From the NCBI GenBank assembly GCA_027604665.1, contig JADGIZ010000650.1, forward strand, positions 1-10,559: 10,559 nt of DNA. The letters run 5' to 3'. Within the stretch, counting starts at the first letter, position 1, and each line of letters starts with the position of its first letter. Positions 1 to 9,400 of the stretch are shown piece after piece. Source of the stretch: Polyrhizophydium stewartii (Eukaryota; Chytridiomycota; Chytridiomycetes; Rhizophydiales). The notes beneath the pieces are model-generated. The model had not been told where the DNA came from. It searched no databases and saw only the letters and a program-made list of their open reading frames with translations. A program made the translations under genes and the position numbers.

Positions 1-129
1 CCCCCCTCCCTCTTTGGCCCTCGCCCTGCCGACGTCGGACGCTGCTTTGCACCCGACTGCCTGATGTCTGGCGGTGCATCCCCCGCCTCGCCTGCTGACA
101 GTCCGCGCGCCACTCGACCGCACCGGCAG
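1..129 (+). other. upstream MOT1 sequence: intron or unresolved exon
   Basis: The frame that encodes the conserved basic linker is closed by TGA at 62-64, so coding must enter it downstream by splicing. The best acceptor is AG at 128-129, 32 nt after a CTGAC at 94-98; a second candidate is AG at 100-101. A possible donor GTGCAT at 74 would give a 56-nt phase-2 intron, preceded by an open but unrecognisable frame. Alternatively the whole stretch is intronic. I see no Mot1 HEAT sequence here. Confidence 0.4.
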
Positions 130-3100
130 AGAGGATGCTGCGGCGTCCAACGAGCCCGACCCATATGCCGGCCTCAGCGCCCGAGAGCGCAACCGGCTCA
201 AGCGCAAGAACAAGATGGCTGCCAAGGCCGGCCCAAAGGACAGGTGCGAGCTGCATCCTGCATGCCGCCTTGGCATCAAGACGCCAGATGCTGACTCTCT
301 GCCCCTCCCCAATGCTCGCACATCCATCGCAGCGTCAAGATGCTCGACCTGTCCTCGTCGTCGTTCAAGAAGCGCAAGGTGGACGACGCCCCCGTCAAGG
401 CAGAGGACAGCGCCGACCCGACGCCGACCACCGCCGAGCCCATGGACGTCGACGATGGCAAGGTCGTGGTCGAGCACAAGGCCACGGACATGACGGCCCT
501 CGGCGTCTACAGCTCCGGCGACGAGTGGCCCTTTGAGGGCCTGTGCGAGCAGCTGTGCCTGGACCTGTTCTCGCCCGCGTGGGAGATCCGCCACGGCGCG
601 GCCATTGGCCTGCGCGAGCTGCTCAAGGTGCACGGCACGGGCATCGGCCGCATCGTTGGCCTCGCGCGCGACGCGAACCAGATCCGCCACCGCGCCTGGA
701 CAGAGGATCTGGCCGTGCGTCTGCTGTGCGTGCTGGCCCTCGACCGCTTCGCCGACTTTGTTGGCGACCAGGCCGTGCTGCCCGTGCGCGAGACGTGCGC
801 GCAGACCCTCGGCGTGCTCATGCAGTTTGCCGAGCCCGAGCTGTGCCTGCACGTTGTCAACAAGGGCCTCATTCCGCTCATTGGCGACCCAAACAACCAC
901 CAGAGCCACGTGGCCATGGCCAACGCGCTGCTCGCCGCCGGGTCCGCCACCACGCCCAACGCCCCGCAGCCCAGCCAGCTGACGTCGGGCTCGTGGGAGA
1001 TCCGCCACTCGGCGCTCATTGGGCTCAAGTTCTGGATGGCCGTGCGCCAGGACCTGCTCGACAAGGTGCTTGTGCCGCCGCCGGGCGCCGACCCGCGCTC
1101 GCTGTCGCCCGTCTTTCTCGCCATCCTCAACGGCCTCAAGGACTCCAACGACGACGTGCGCGCCGTGTCGTCGTCGGCGCTCATTCCGGTCGCGGACATT
1201 GTCGTTAAGCTGCTGCCCGCGGACACGATCTTCCGCACGCTCGTCATGTCGCTGTGGGACTGCCTGCAGGAGCTCGACGATCTGACCTCGGCCACGTCGT
1301 TTGTCATGGACCTGCTCTCGAACCTGGTCACGAAGCCGTCGATCGCGGCCATCATGCGCAACGAGGCGAGCGACTTTTTCGAGCGGCTCGTGCCGCAGCT
1401 GTTCCCGTTTTTCCGGCACGCGATTGCGTCTGTGCGCTCGGCGGTGATCCGCACGCTGTCGAGCCTGGTTGACCTGACCGAGTCTGATCCGTCGTCGAAC
1501 GCGGGGTCGTGGATCTCGCTGGACCTGCTGCGGCTTGTGTTCCAGAACTTTGTGCTTGAGGAGAGCGCCAAGATTGTTGATGCGTCGCTCGAGCTGTGGA
1601 CCAAGCTTGCGCGGTTCATGCTGCGCGTGCTGGCGTCGACGGGCGCCTCGCCCGCGGCGTTTGCGCTCGCCGAGGAGCTGCCCAAGGGCATGATGCACTT
1701 TTTTGCGCTGCTCATGACGGCGATTGGTACGCCCATTGACCAGTCGCACTTTGTGCAGTTTGCGTCCGCGGGGCGCAGGGCCAATCCGGACCCGCCTGCG
1801 GCGCCTGCTGTCGCGGCGCCGCCCGCCAAGGGCAAGCGCGGCCAAAAGAAGCAGCAGCAGCAGCAGCAGCAGCAGCCGCCTCCGCCACCACCGACGTTGA
1901 AGCATTCGCAGCAACATTCGCAGCAGCAGCAGCAGCAGCAGCGCCAGCTCGCGATGCCCGTCCAGACGGACCCGAGCGGCCTCAACATCTCGCTGCAGGA
2001 CCGCGCCATGGTGCAGCAGGACCTGACGGTGGTGTCGGCGGACGCGATCCTGTACGGCCGCATTGCGGGCGCGACGGCCATGGGCCGGCTTGTGCACACG
2101 CTGTGCAAGTCGAGCATTGACCCGATCCGCGCCAAGGTCACTGAGCTGCTGTCTGGGTACGCGTCGAGCGCGTGGGCCGCGCACCGCGTCTTTGGCGCCG
2201 TGGTGGTTGAGGAGTGGGCGCACGAGTGGCGCGCGCAGAGCTCCGCGGGTGGCAGCGGCGGCGGCGGCGGCGGCGGCGGTCTTCTCGACGCGGACCGGCT
2301 TGCGGCGGGCGTGTGGGAGGGCTTCAATGCGCACCTGGCGAGCGCCAATGCTGGCGCGTCGCTGCTGTATCTGGAGCTGCTGCCGTCGCTGCAGGCCGTG
2401 TGGCAAGAGTGCTATGCGCTGCTGCGCGTGGCGCGGGATGCGCGCGTGGGCGGCGTGCCGCCGCTGCCGCCGATGCCGACGGGCGCGCCGACGAACCCGC
2501 GGCTGATGCAGAACGTGCAGTCTGATGGGCCTCTGGGGCCCGTGTTTACGGTGCAGGTGTGCGAGTTTATTGTCTCGCAGCTGTATCCGATGATCACGCA
2601 GGCGCTGCCGAGCCATGGTGCGCTGCCGGAGCGCCACGCGCGGCTGACGGCGGCGCTGGAGGCGTTCAAGGCCGCGCAGCTGCGGCACGACACGCAGGTG
2701 CACGCGGCGACGGCGTCGACGGTCGTGGCGCTCGACCGGCTTCCGGCCAAGCTGAATCCGATTATCCGCGCGCTCATGAACTCGGTCAAGACAGAGGAGA
2801 ATGAGCAGATGCAGCGGCGGAGCGCGCGGGCTGTTGCGCGCATGATTCTGCTGCTGAATGTGGAGTCTTTGTCGGCGTCGAGCAAAGGCGGGCCTGTGAA
2901 CGACAAGATCACGCGCAATTTGTGCGTGTTCTTGTGCGCGGATCCAGAGACTGTTGGCGAGGCAAAGACCGTGCGCGATCGGGCTGGGATCATCACCACG
3001 CAAAAGGCCGAGGCGGCTTCGGCGAGGGCGTTGGCTGCCATGTCGGGATCGGGCCGCGGCCGCAAGAAGGCTGCTGGTGCTGGTGCCGGTGCTGGTGCGA

Positions 3101-3374
3101 CGGCGACGGCGACGGCGACGGCGGGTAATGGCAAGGCCGGCACGCCGACGGCCGAGGCGGTCGAGGCGCACACCGAGTCGGTTGACATGGCCGCGTCGGC
3201 TGCTGTAGCCGAGGCGTCCAAGGCAGCCGAGAACGAGGCGCAGATGCGCGCGCATCGTGTCACTTGCCGCGGCGCCGAGGCCGCGATTGCGAGCCTGTGC
3301 GAGGCGTTTGGGCCTGATCTGCTTGCCAAGCTGCCCAAGCTGTGGGAGGCTGTGTCTGCGCCGCTGGCGCCCTT

Positions 3375-3405
<31 letters not shown>

Positions 3406-6219
3406 GGATCTGGATCTGGGCCTGAGTGTGGCACCGGCACCGGCACCGGCGCCGGCGCTGATTCGGGCTTGACGATCGAGCTTGATCCCGACGATGCGCA
3501 GACACAGCCGCTGCTCGACGGGCTGCACGTGCTCGAGGTCATGGTCAAGTACGCGCACGCGGCCGTCGGCGCGAGGCTGCTGGACCTTGCGCGGCCCGTG
3601 TCGCGGTGCCTGCGAGCGTCGCTGGCGCTTGCGCGGCACCTTGCAGCGCGGTGTCTAGCGTCCATGTGCCGCGTGCTGGGCGTCCCCGCCGTCAAGGTGC
3701 TCATCAGCGACGTGATCCCGCTCGCGAGCGACTCGACGAGCGAGCTGCACCGGCAGGGAGCTGTCGAGTGCATCCACCACGTGGTGCACACGATGGAGGA
3801 CCAAGTGCTGCCGTATTTGGTATTTCTGATTGTGCCGCTGCTGGGGCGCATGTCGGACTCGGACGAGGCGGTGCGGTTTGCGTCGACGCATGTGTTTGCG
3901 CAGCTGGTGAAGCTCGCGCCGCTCGAGAGCGGGGTGGCGGACCCGGCTGGCTTCACGGCCGAGATGACGGCGCAGAAGCGCGAGGAGCGCAAGTTCATTG
4001 GGCAGCTGATTGGCACGGAGAAAGTCGCCTCGTACGAGGTGCCTGTTGATATCCGCGCGGAGCTGCGGCCGTACCAGAAGGAGGGTGTGAGCTGGCTGGC
4101 GTTTTTGAACCGGTATGGCTTGCAAGGGATCCTGTGTGACGATATGGGTTTGGGCAAGACGCTGCAGTCGATTTGTATGATGGCGGCGGACCATTTTTAT
4201 CGCGATCGGCGGTTCAAGGAGACTGCGGCGCCTGATGCGGCGCATTGTCCGTCGCTGGTCGTGTGCCCGTCGACGCTCACGGGGCACTGGTTCTTTGAGA
4301 TTCAGAAATATGCGCCGTTTTTGCGGCCGTTTTTGTACGTGGGCGACAAGCAGGAGCGCACGCGGTGAGTTTCACTCGGCTCGTCGGGGTTGCTGTTGCT
4401 GTTGTTGTTGTTTCGGCTCTTGAGCGAGGCTGAATCGCACACTGCTGACGCGCTCGCTCGCCCCGCTCCACCAAAACAGCCACCGCAAGAAGCTTGCGAG
4501 CTTTGACATCATCATCTCGTCGTACGAGTCTGTGCGCAGCGACATTGAGGATCTCGGCGCGATGCGGTTCAACTACCTCGTGCTCGACGAGGGCCACGTG
4601 ATCAAGAACCCGAACTCGAAGCTGACCAAGGCGGTCAAGAGCGTTCCGGCGTTCCACCGGCTGATTCTGTCTGGCACGCCGATCCAGAACAATGTGCTGG
4701 AGCTGTGGTCCTTGTTTGACTTTTTGATGCCCGGGTTTCTCGGCACGGAGGCGCAGTTCAATGAGCGCTTTGGCAAGCCGATTCTGGCGTCGCGGGATGC
4801 CAAGGCGTCGAGCCGGGAGCAAGAGCGCGGGGCGTTGGCGCTCGAGGCGCTGCACAAGCAGGTGCTGCCGTTTTTGATGCGGCGGATGAAGGAGGACGTG
4901 CTGGACGACTTGCCGCCCAAGATCATTCAGGACTACTACTGCGAGCTGAGCGACGTGCAGAAGATGCTGTATGAGAGCTTTGCGCGGAGCGAGGCGCGGC
5001 AGTCGATCGAGGAGGATCTTGGCGGCGACGGCGACGGCGACGGCGACGGCAATGTCAAGACCGAGGACGGCGTCGTCAAGAAGGAGGCCAAGGCACAAGC
5101 GTCGTCGTCGTCGTCGTCGTCGGCTGGTGGAGGCGGCAAGCCGCAGCATATTTTCCAGGCGCTGCAGTACTTGCGCAAGGTCTGCAACCATCCGTCGCTC
5201 GTGCTCACGCCGACGCACCCGCAGTACCGGCTTGTGACGGAGAAGCTTGCCAAGGAGAAGCGGTCGATCCACGATCTCGAGAACGCACCAAAGATCCTTG
5301 CGCTGCAGCAGCTGCTCAAGGACTGCGGCATTGGCGCGGATGGGCCCGGCAGTGGCGCTGGCGGCAGCAGCGGCTCTGGCGGCGGCGGCAACGGTATCAG
5401 CAACGACTCGGCGGCGGCGAGCAGCGCGACGGCGCCGCACCGAGCGCTGATTTTCGCGCAGGTCAAGACGATGCTGGATATCATTGAGACGGACCTGTTC
5501 AAGGCGCTGATGCCGTCGGTGACGTACATGCGGCTTGACGGGACGACGGACAGCATCAAGCGGCACGAGCTTGTGACCAAGTTCAATGAGGATCCGTCGA
5601 TTGATGTGCTGCTGCTCACGACGCATGTGGGCGGGCTTGGGCTGAATCTGACGGGTGCGGACACGGTGATTTTTGTCGAGCATGATTGGAATCCGATGAA
5701 GGATTTGCAGGCCATGGACCGCGCGCATCGGATTGGGCAGAAGCGGGTTGTGAATGTGTATCGGCTGATTACGCGCGGCACGCTCGAGGAGAAGATTATG
5801 GGGTGGGTGTTGGGTTGTCGGCGTGCGGAGAGGGGCGGGTTGCTTGCTTGCTTGCTTGCTTGCTTGGATTGGATGCCTCGTGGGTGCGTTTTTGTGGGGC
5901 TGCTGCTGACTGGGCCGGCGACAGACTCCAAAAGTTCAAGCTCAACATCGCCTCGTCGGTCATCAACCAGGACAACTCTGGCATCGCGAGCATGGACACG
6001 TCGCAGATTCTCGACTTGTTTACGCTCGAGGGAGATTCTAGGAGCAGCGGCGGCGGCGGTGGAGGTGGAGGTGGAGGCGGCGCTGGTGCGAGTGGCGGCG
6101 CGGCCAAGACGGATGGCAAGGTGTCGGCCAAGAAGGCGCTCGAAGGCCTCGATGCGCTGTGGGACGAGAGCCAGTACGACGACATGAACGTGGACGATTT
6201 CCTCAAGAAGCTGAAATGA
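130..6219 (+). CDS. MOT1: MOT1/BTAF1 TATA-binding-protein-associated Snf2 ATPase, 5' partial, 4 exons
   Basis: Nuclear ATPase that dissociates TATA-binding protein from DNA. Exons about 130-243, 333-4364, 4480-5802 and 5925-6219 join in frame to 1920 residues (numbered from 131) and end at TGA 6217-6219. Conserved landmarks are the basic linker LSARERNRLKRK (exon 1), an NLS-like KKRKV (residues 50-54), and HEAT helices with WEIRHGAA and WEIRHSAL. The Snf2 domain has motif I DDMGLGKT (1307-1314), motif II DEGH (1418-1421), SGTPIQNN (1446-1453), TTHVGGLGLNLTGAD and DRAHRIGQ (1795-1802), so it looks catalytically complete. The C-terminal block FKLNIASSVI...QILDLFTL...QYD is typical of Mot1/BTAF1 and separates it from Rad54 or Ino80. 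The first roughly 150-200 residues of the family lie outside the window. Homopolymer-rich inserts sit between conserved blocks. Family assignment is firm; the first exon boundary is not. Confidence 0.96.
244..332 (+). other. MOT1 intron, 89 nt, phase 2
   Basis: Donor CAG|GTGCGA, acceptor TCGCAG|C, branch-like CTGAC at 291-295. Removing it joins the basic linker (ending AKAGPKD) through a split AG|C serine codon to VKMLDLSSSSF. It restores the frame between two segments that are both Mot1-like. Confidence 0.85.
1852..1941 (+). repeat. coding CAG (polyGln) and polyPro tracts in MOT1
   Basis: Eight uninterrupted CAG codons (1852-1875) are followed by six Pro codons (1876-1893). After a short His/Ser/Gln spacer come seven more CAG codons (1921-1941). 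All are in frame and lie in a linker between HEAT blocks, so the tract probably forms a disordered loop. Uninterrupted CAG runs are prone to length variation. Confidence 0.97.
2248..2280 (+). repeat. coding GGC (polyGly) tract in MOT1
   Basis: Eleven codons, ten Gly and one Ser, mostly GGC, form a flexible linker following the segment EEWAHEWRAQSS. They lie in the middle HEAT region, where no conserved helix is interrupted. Confidence 0.95.
3052..3123 (+). repeat. GRGRKK basic patch followed by AG and AT dipeptide repeats in MOT1
   Basis: GRGRKK (3052-3069) resembles an AT-hook core but lacks the usual RGRP. It is followed by alternating Ala-Gly and then Ala-Thr codons built from near-perfect GCTGGT and GCGACG hexamers. 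This looks like a disordered insert in the HEAT region. DNA contact is possible but only inferred. Confidence 0.8.
3376..3402 (+). repeat. coding GCT (polyAla) tract in MOT1
   Basis: Nine identical GCT codons encode Ala9, followed by Gly-Ser and Gly-Thr dipeptide repeats up to about 3460. A single repeated codon in a genome that otherwise favours GCG/GCC points to slippage expansion. Confidence 0.97.
4365..4479 (+). other. MOT1 intron, 115 nt, phase 2
   Basis: Donor GCG|GTGAGT, acceptor AAACAG|C, branch-like CTGAC at 4445-4449. The unspliced frame stops at TGA 4366-4368. Splicing makes a CG|C arginine codon and joins KQERTR to HRKKLASFDIII, a continuous Snf2 segment between motifs Ia and II. 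The 5' half has a T-rich GTT/GCT run at about 4390-4412. Confidence 0.95.
5020..5122 (+). repeat. coding GGCGAC (Asp-Gly) and TCG (polySer) repeats inside the Snf2 domain
   Basis: A run of GGC-GAC hexamers (about 5023-5050) and seven TCG codons (5102-5122) flank the acidic/lysine-rich segment VKTED...VKKEA. The insert lies in lobe 2 between SEARQSIEEDL and HIFQALQYLRKVCNHPS, where animal BTAF1 also has a variable loop. Confidence 0.95.
5803..5924 (+). other. MOT1 intron, 122 nt, phase 2
   Basis: Donor GGG|GTGGGT-like (GTGGGT at 5803), acceptor CGACAG|A, branch-like CTGAC at 5906-5910, only 15 nt before the AG. The split GG|A glycine codon restores the conserved junction EEKIMG-LQKFK of Mot1/BTAF1. 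The intron carries a TTGC tandem repeat. Confidence 0.95.
5840..5866 (+). repeat. TTGC tetranucleotide microsatellite
   Basis: Six perfect TTGC units plus a partial seventh lie inside the last MOT1 intron. Confidence 0.97.
6046..6105 (+). repeat. Gly-rich linker near the MOT1 C-terminus
   Basis: About eleven consecutive Gly codons (GGC, GGT, GGA mixed), then Ala/Ser/Gly, separate the FTLEGD segment from the final conserved KALEGLDALWDESQYD. Mixed codons suggest an older tract than the pure CAG and GCT runs. Confidence 0.9.
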
Positions 6220-6472
6220 AGGAGCGGCGTGGGTGGTGGGCTTGCACCTTTTGTGTGTGTGTGTGTGTGTCTGTCGCGTGCGGGTGCCCCTGATGCACGG
6301 CGCTTTCGAGAGGGGCGGGATGACGTGCGTCGCTCTTTCTTCACCCGCAGATCAGCAACAGAAGTGAGCGCGGACGGCGTGCATCTGCAGCGACCGCGCT
6401 CGACCGCGCGCGCGGGGGGAGGGGCGAGAGCCTGGCGGTGGGCGCCACCCCAGCCTGCGCCGTGCAGCGCGG
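6220..6472. other. intergenic spacer, MOT1 3' flank and next gene's 5' flank
   Basis: These 253 nt must hold the MOT1 3' end and the promoter/5' UTR of the armadillo gene. I see no AATAAA and no TATA box. A pyrimidine-rich run ending in CAG at 6350 and a GTGAGC at 6364 could be splice signals of a 5' UTR intron, but phase and continuity give no proof. No gene is recognisable. Confidence 0.6.
6252..6270 (+). repeat. (TG)n dinucleotide microsatellite
   Basis: A perfect 19-nt TG run lies 32 nt downstream of the MOT1 stop codon, so it is probably in the 3' UTR. It is GU-rich in RNA. Confidence 0.97.
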
Positions 6473-9400
6473 ATGCTGACACTGCTGCTGCCGCTGCTGT
6501 TGCGGCACCCGCCCGGCTCGCCAGTGGGCACGACCGACATCGACACCGTCATCGCGGACCTGCGTGCCTTGATGCCCAAGGACGGTGCGTCGTCGCACGG
6601 CGCGCGGCTCGCGGCGGCTGCGGCTGCGGCGATATCGGCTGCTTCCGCGGCTGCTGCTGCAGTGACCGCGGCTGTGGTGGCTTCGGCCGCCGCCAGGAGA
6701 GGCGGGGGGGGGGCAGCCTCCCGCCTGCCCACCCCCTCCCTCGAAGCGACGCCTGCGGTCTGCGTTCCGCGCTGTCCCACGGCAACGGGCGGCTGACCTT
6801 GGGTCTTCACTCGCTTTCGTCCGACCGAACCCTTCGCACCCCTTGCTCCGCGACTCTCTCTCGGCCGACGCCTTGAATGACGCTTCCTGAATCCCCTTGC
6901 ACCTGCACCTGGGCTGCGTTTGCATACGCACCACACCACACCGCACCGCACCGCACGGATCCACCGGGGGCACCTTGCACCGCACCTCTCGACCAAACAA
7001 ATGCTCGGTGGGGGTGCGGGGATGCAGAGGCCGCCCGCGATGCGCTCGCACAGCAAGCGGGTGTGTTCCGGTTCCTCAAGGAGACGCTCGACTCGATCGC
7101 CGCGGAGCCCGATCTGGCCGAGTCGTCCAAGCACTTTCAGCTCGCGGTCATGGTCGCCAAGCTGGTTGCCGAGGTGGCCAAGTCGGGTGAGAGGCGGCGC
7201 TTGTGCGAGTGCGGGGCGGGAAGCGGCGAGGGGCGAGGGAGACATGAGGCGGGGGCATGCGTGGTTGCGAGGCAGTGAGCGCTTGGCTGGCTGACCATGC
7301 CGTTCGGGGTCGCGGCGGCGGCTCGTGACCATCATGTGGCTGCGTTTCCGGCGGATGTGATGGTTGTCGTCATCCGTTTGGTGCGTGACGCCGTGGATGC
7401 TTATCTCGGTATGCAGAGCCCGCTCGCCAGGCGTTTGCAGACGCTCAAGGGATCCCGCTCGTCATGGATCTGCACCGCCGCAGCGTCCAGCACCTCGCGG
7501 CCGAGCAGGACGAGCACTACATGGACGCTCTGACGACGCAGACCATGCGCGCGCTTGCCAACCTGTGCTTCGACCACGGTGCGCTCGCAGCTGATGATTG
7601 ATCTGCGGGCCGACTCGTCGCACTTGTTTTTGCTGAACGGCTCTCTCTGGCATGCACGGATATGCGGTCGCTGTGCGGCTCCGGCTGCGGTGATGACGAT
7701 GGTCGATGCGCAGAGGGCAACCGCGATATTATCGTCGAGCTGCCCGATGCGGCGAGCAGCCTTGTTGCGCCGCTGTCGTCGCGCAACACTGCGCTGCTGC
7801 ACACGGCGTGCGGCGCGCTGGTCAACATCAGCATGGACAATGGTGCGTGTATGCGTGTGCCCGCGGTGCATGGCGCATGATACATTGGCGTGCACCTGCG
7901 TGCATGGGTTTGCTGGATCCCCCGCCCCGGCGGCTGATGCGCTATTTCAGAGACGATGCAGACCGCCTTGCTCAACGCCGGCGCGCTCGTGCGTCTGCTC
8001 GATGTTCTCGGCAAGGCCGGCGCCACGCCGAGCAGCGATGAGCGGCTCGAGGCCGCCTTCCCGGCTGCGATCCGCGCGCTCAGCAACCTGCTCGAGCCGG
8101 GTGAGCCTGTCGTCCGCGCGGGATGAGTACAGCAGCCCGAATGGTCGTTTTAGTTGATGCAATCGCCCGTTGTCTCGCAGAGCTCGGAATCGCGCAGCTG
8201 CTCGAGCACAAGGGCCTCACTCTCCTCCTGCGGCTCGTCAAGACCATGCACGAGACGGCCACGAGGCATCAGATATCCGAAGACGAGTATGAGCGCGCGA
8301 TGGAGTTCCTGGACGGCCTCGCTATTGTGCTGGAGACCGTAGGCGAGAACGGTGCGTCTAGTCGCGTGTCGTTGGCATGTCGGGGTGGCCTTGTCCACAA
8401 AACCGCCGGCTGACGCGAAGCCGTCCGCAGACTCGGTCCAGCGCGAGATTGTCACGGGCGATCTTCTTGACGTGCTGCTCGACTTTGTCGACCACCGCCC
8501 CACGCACCGGCCTCCGCCGCGCGAGGACTTTGGCGACGATGCGTACGACTACGAGCTGATCCGCAGGACCGTGTCGCGCGTTGTGACGTCCGTGACCATG
8601 AACGGTGCGTGATCCGTGTGCACTTGCCCAGCGAAAGAGGCGTGCGAGTAGTCGGGGGTGGGCTGAGACGCAAACGGCCCTGCAGACGACAACATGGCCG
8701 AGCTGCCGCGCCATGAGATGATTGTGCGCCGCTTCCTTGTGTGGATGTCGTCGGGGCTCAACACCAGCACGCACAAGGAAGAGGAGGAGATCCGCATGTC
8801 TGGCGCGCTGTGTATCGGCAACCTGGCGCGCAGCGGTACGTCGCCGTTTTACTTCGCATGCTCACTCAATGCACCAAGCTGACGGCTGCTTGCGCCGTCA
8901 AGATGCGACGTGCAAGATGCTCGTCGAGAAGCACAATGTCGGGCCGGCGCTTGTCTCGCTCATCAAGCTCGAGGCAGAGCGTCTGCGCGCTGTCTCTGGT
9001 GCACGCGATGAAGCCAAGAGCAGCATCAAGGTCCTGCACGCCGTGATTGGCGCTCTCAAGAACCTCTCGCTGGCGCGTGCGTTGCAGCCGCCGTGTCCGT
9101 CTGCCACACATGCCTACCGCGCTGCTGACTCGCGTCGCGCGGCCATGCAGCGACTGTTCGACCGGTGCTCGGCAGCCTCGGCATCATCGAGCGCGTGGTA
9201 TCGCTGTTCGAGTTTGAGCATCTCAAGCCGCTGCACTACGGCTGCATTGGCGTGCTCAAGAACCTGTGCGCGGGCGAGAACGGTGCGGCGTTAATTGTGA
9301 TTGTGCGCCGTTTTGTCTTGGCCATGTGCTTACCCATCGAGCGGCCGGCGCTTGAGCAGATGGCAACGTGTACCGCATGATGACGGGCATGGCGCCGGGC

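Noticed and set aside
1852..1941. CAG array as a CRISPR or minisatellite
   Set aside because: It is an in-frame codon repeat within a conserved gene, without spacers.
507..2348. 613-codon open frame on the minus strand
   Set aside because: It lies wholly antisense to the conserved MOT1 exon; it has Cys and Ser runs that are reverse complements of the polyGln and polyAla codons, and no recognisable domain. Long antisense frames are expected with GC-rich codon use.
2412..4157. 581-codon open frame on the minus strand
   Set aside because: Antisense shadow of MOT1; Ala/Pro/Ser-rich without family resemblance.
4277..5728. 483-codon minus-strand frame opposite the Snf2 domain
   Set aside because: Arg/Leu-rich complement of the helicase exon, crossing a supported intron; no domain.
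4021..6219. Assignment of the Snf2 ATPase to Rad54, Ino80 or a DEAD/H-box remodeler
   Set aside because: The HEAT repeats upstream and the C-terminal EEKIMGLQKFK and QILDLFTL blocks are specific to Mot1/BTAF1.
6229..6876. 215-codon plus-strand frame across the spacer and start of the armadillo gene
   Set aside because: Low-complexity Arg/Ala-rich translation, overlapping exon 1 in another frame and intron 1; nothing conserved.
7579..7713. Possible C/D snoRNA boxes (TGATGA) in armadillo-gene introns 3 and 12
   Set aside because: No properly placed D box or terminal stem; the spacing is too short, and CTGAT(G) is also a branch-point-like sequence.
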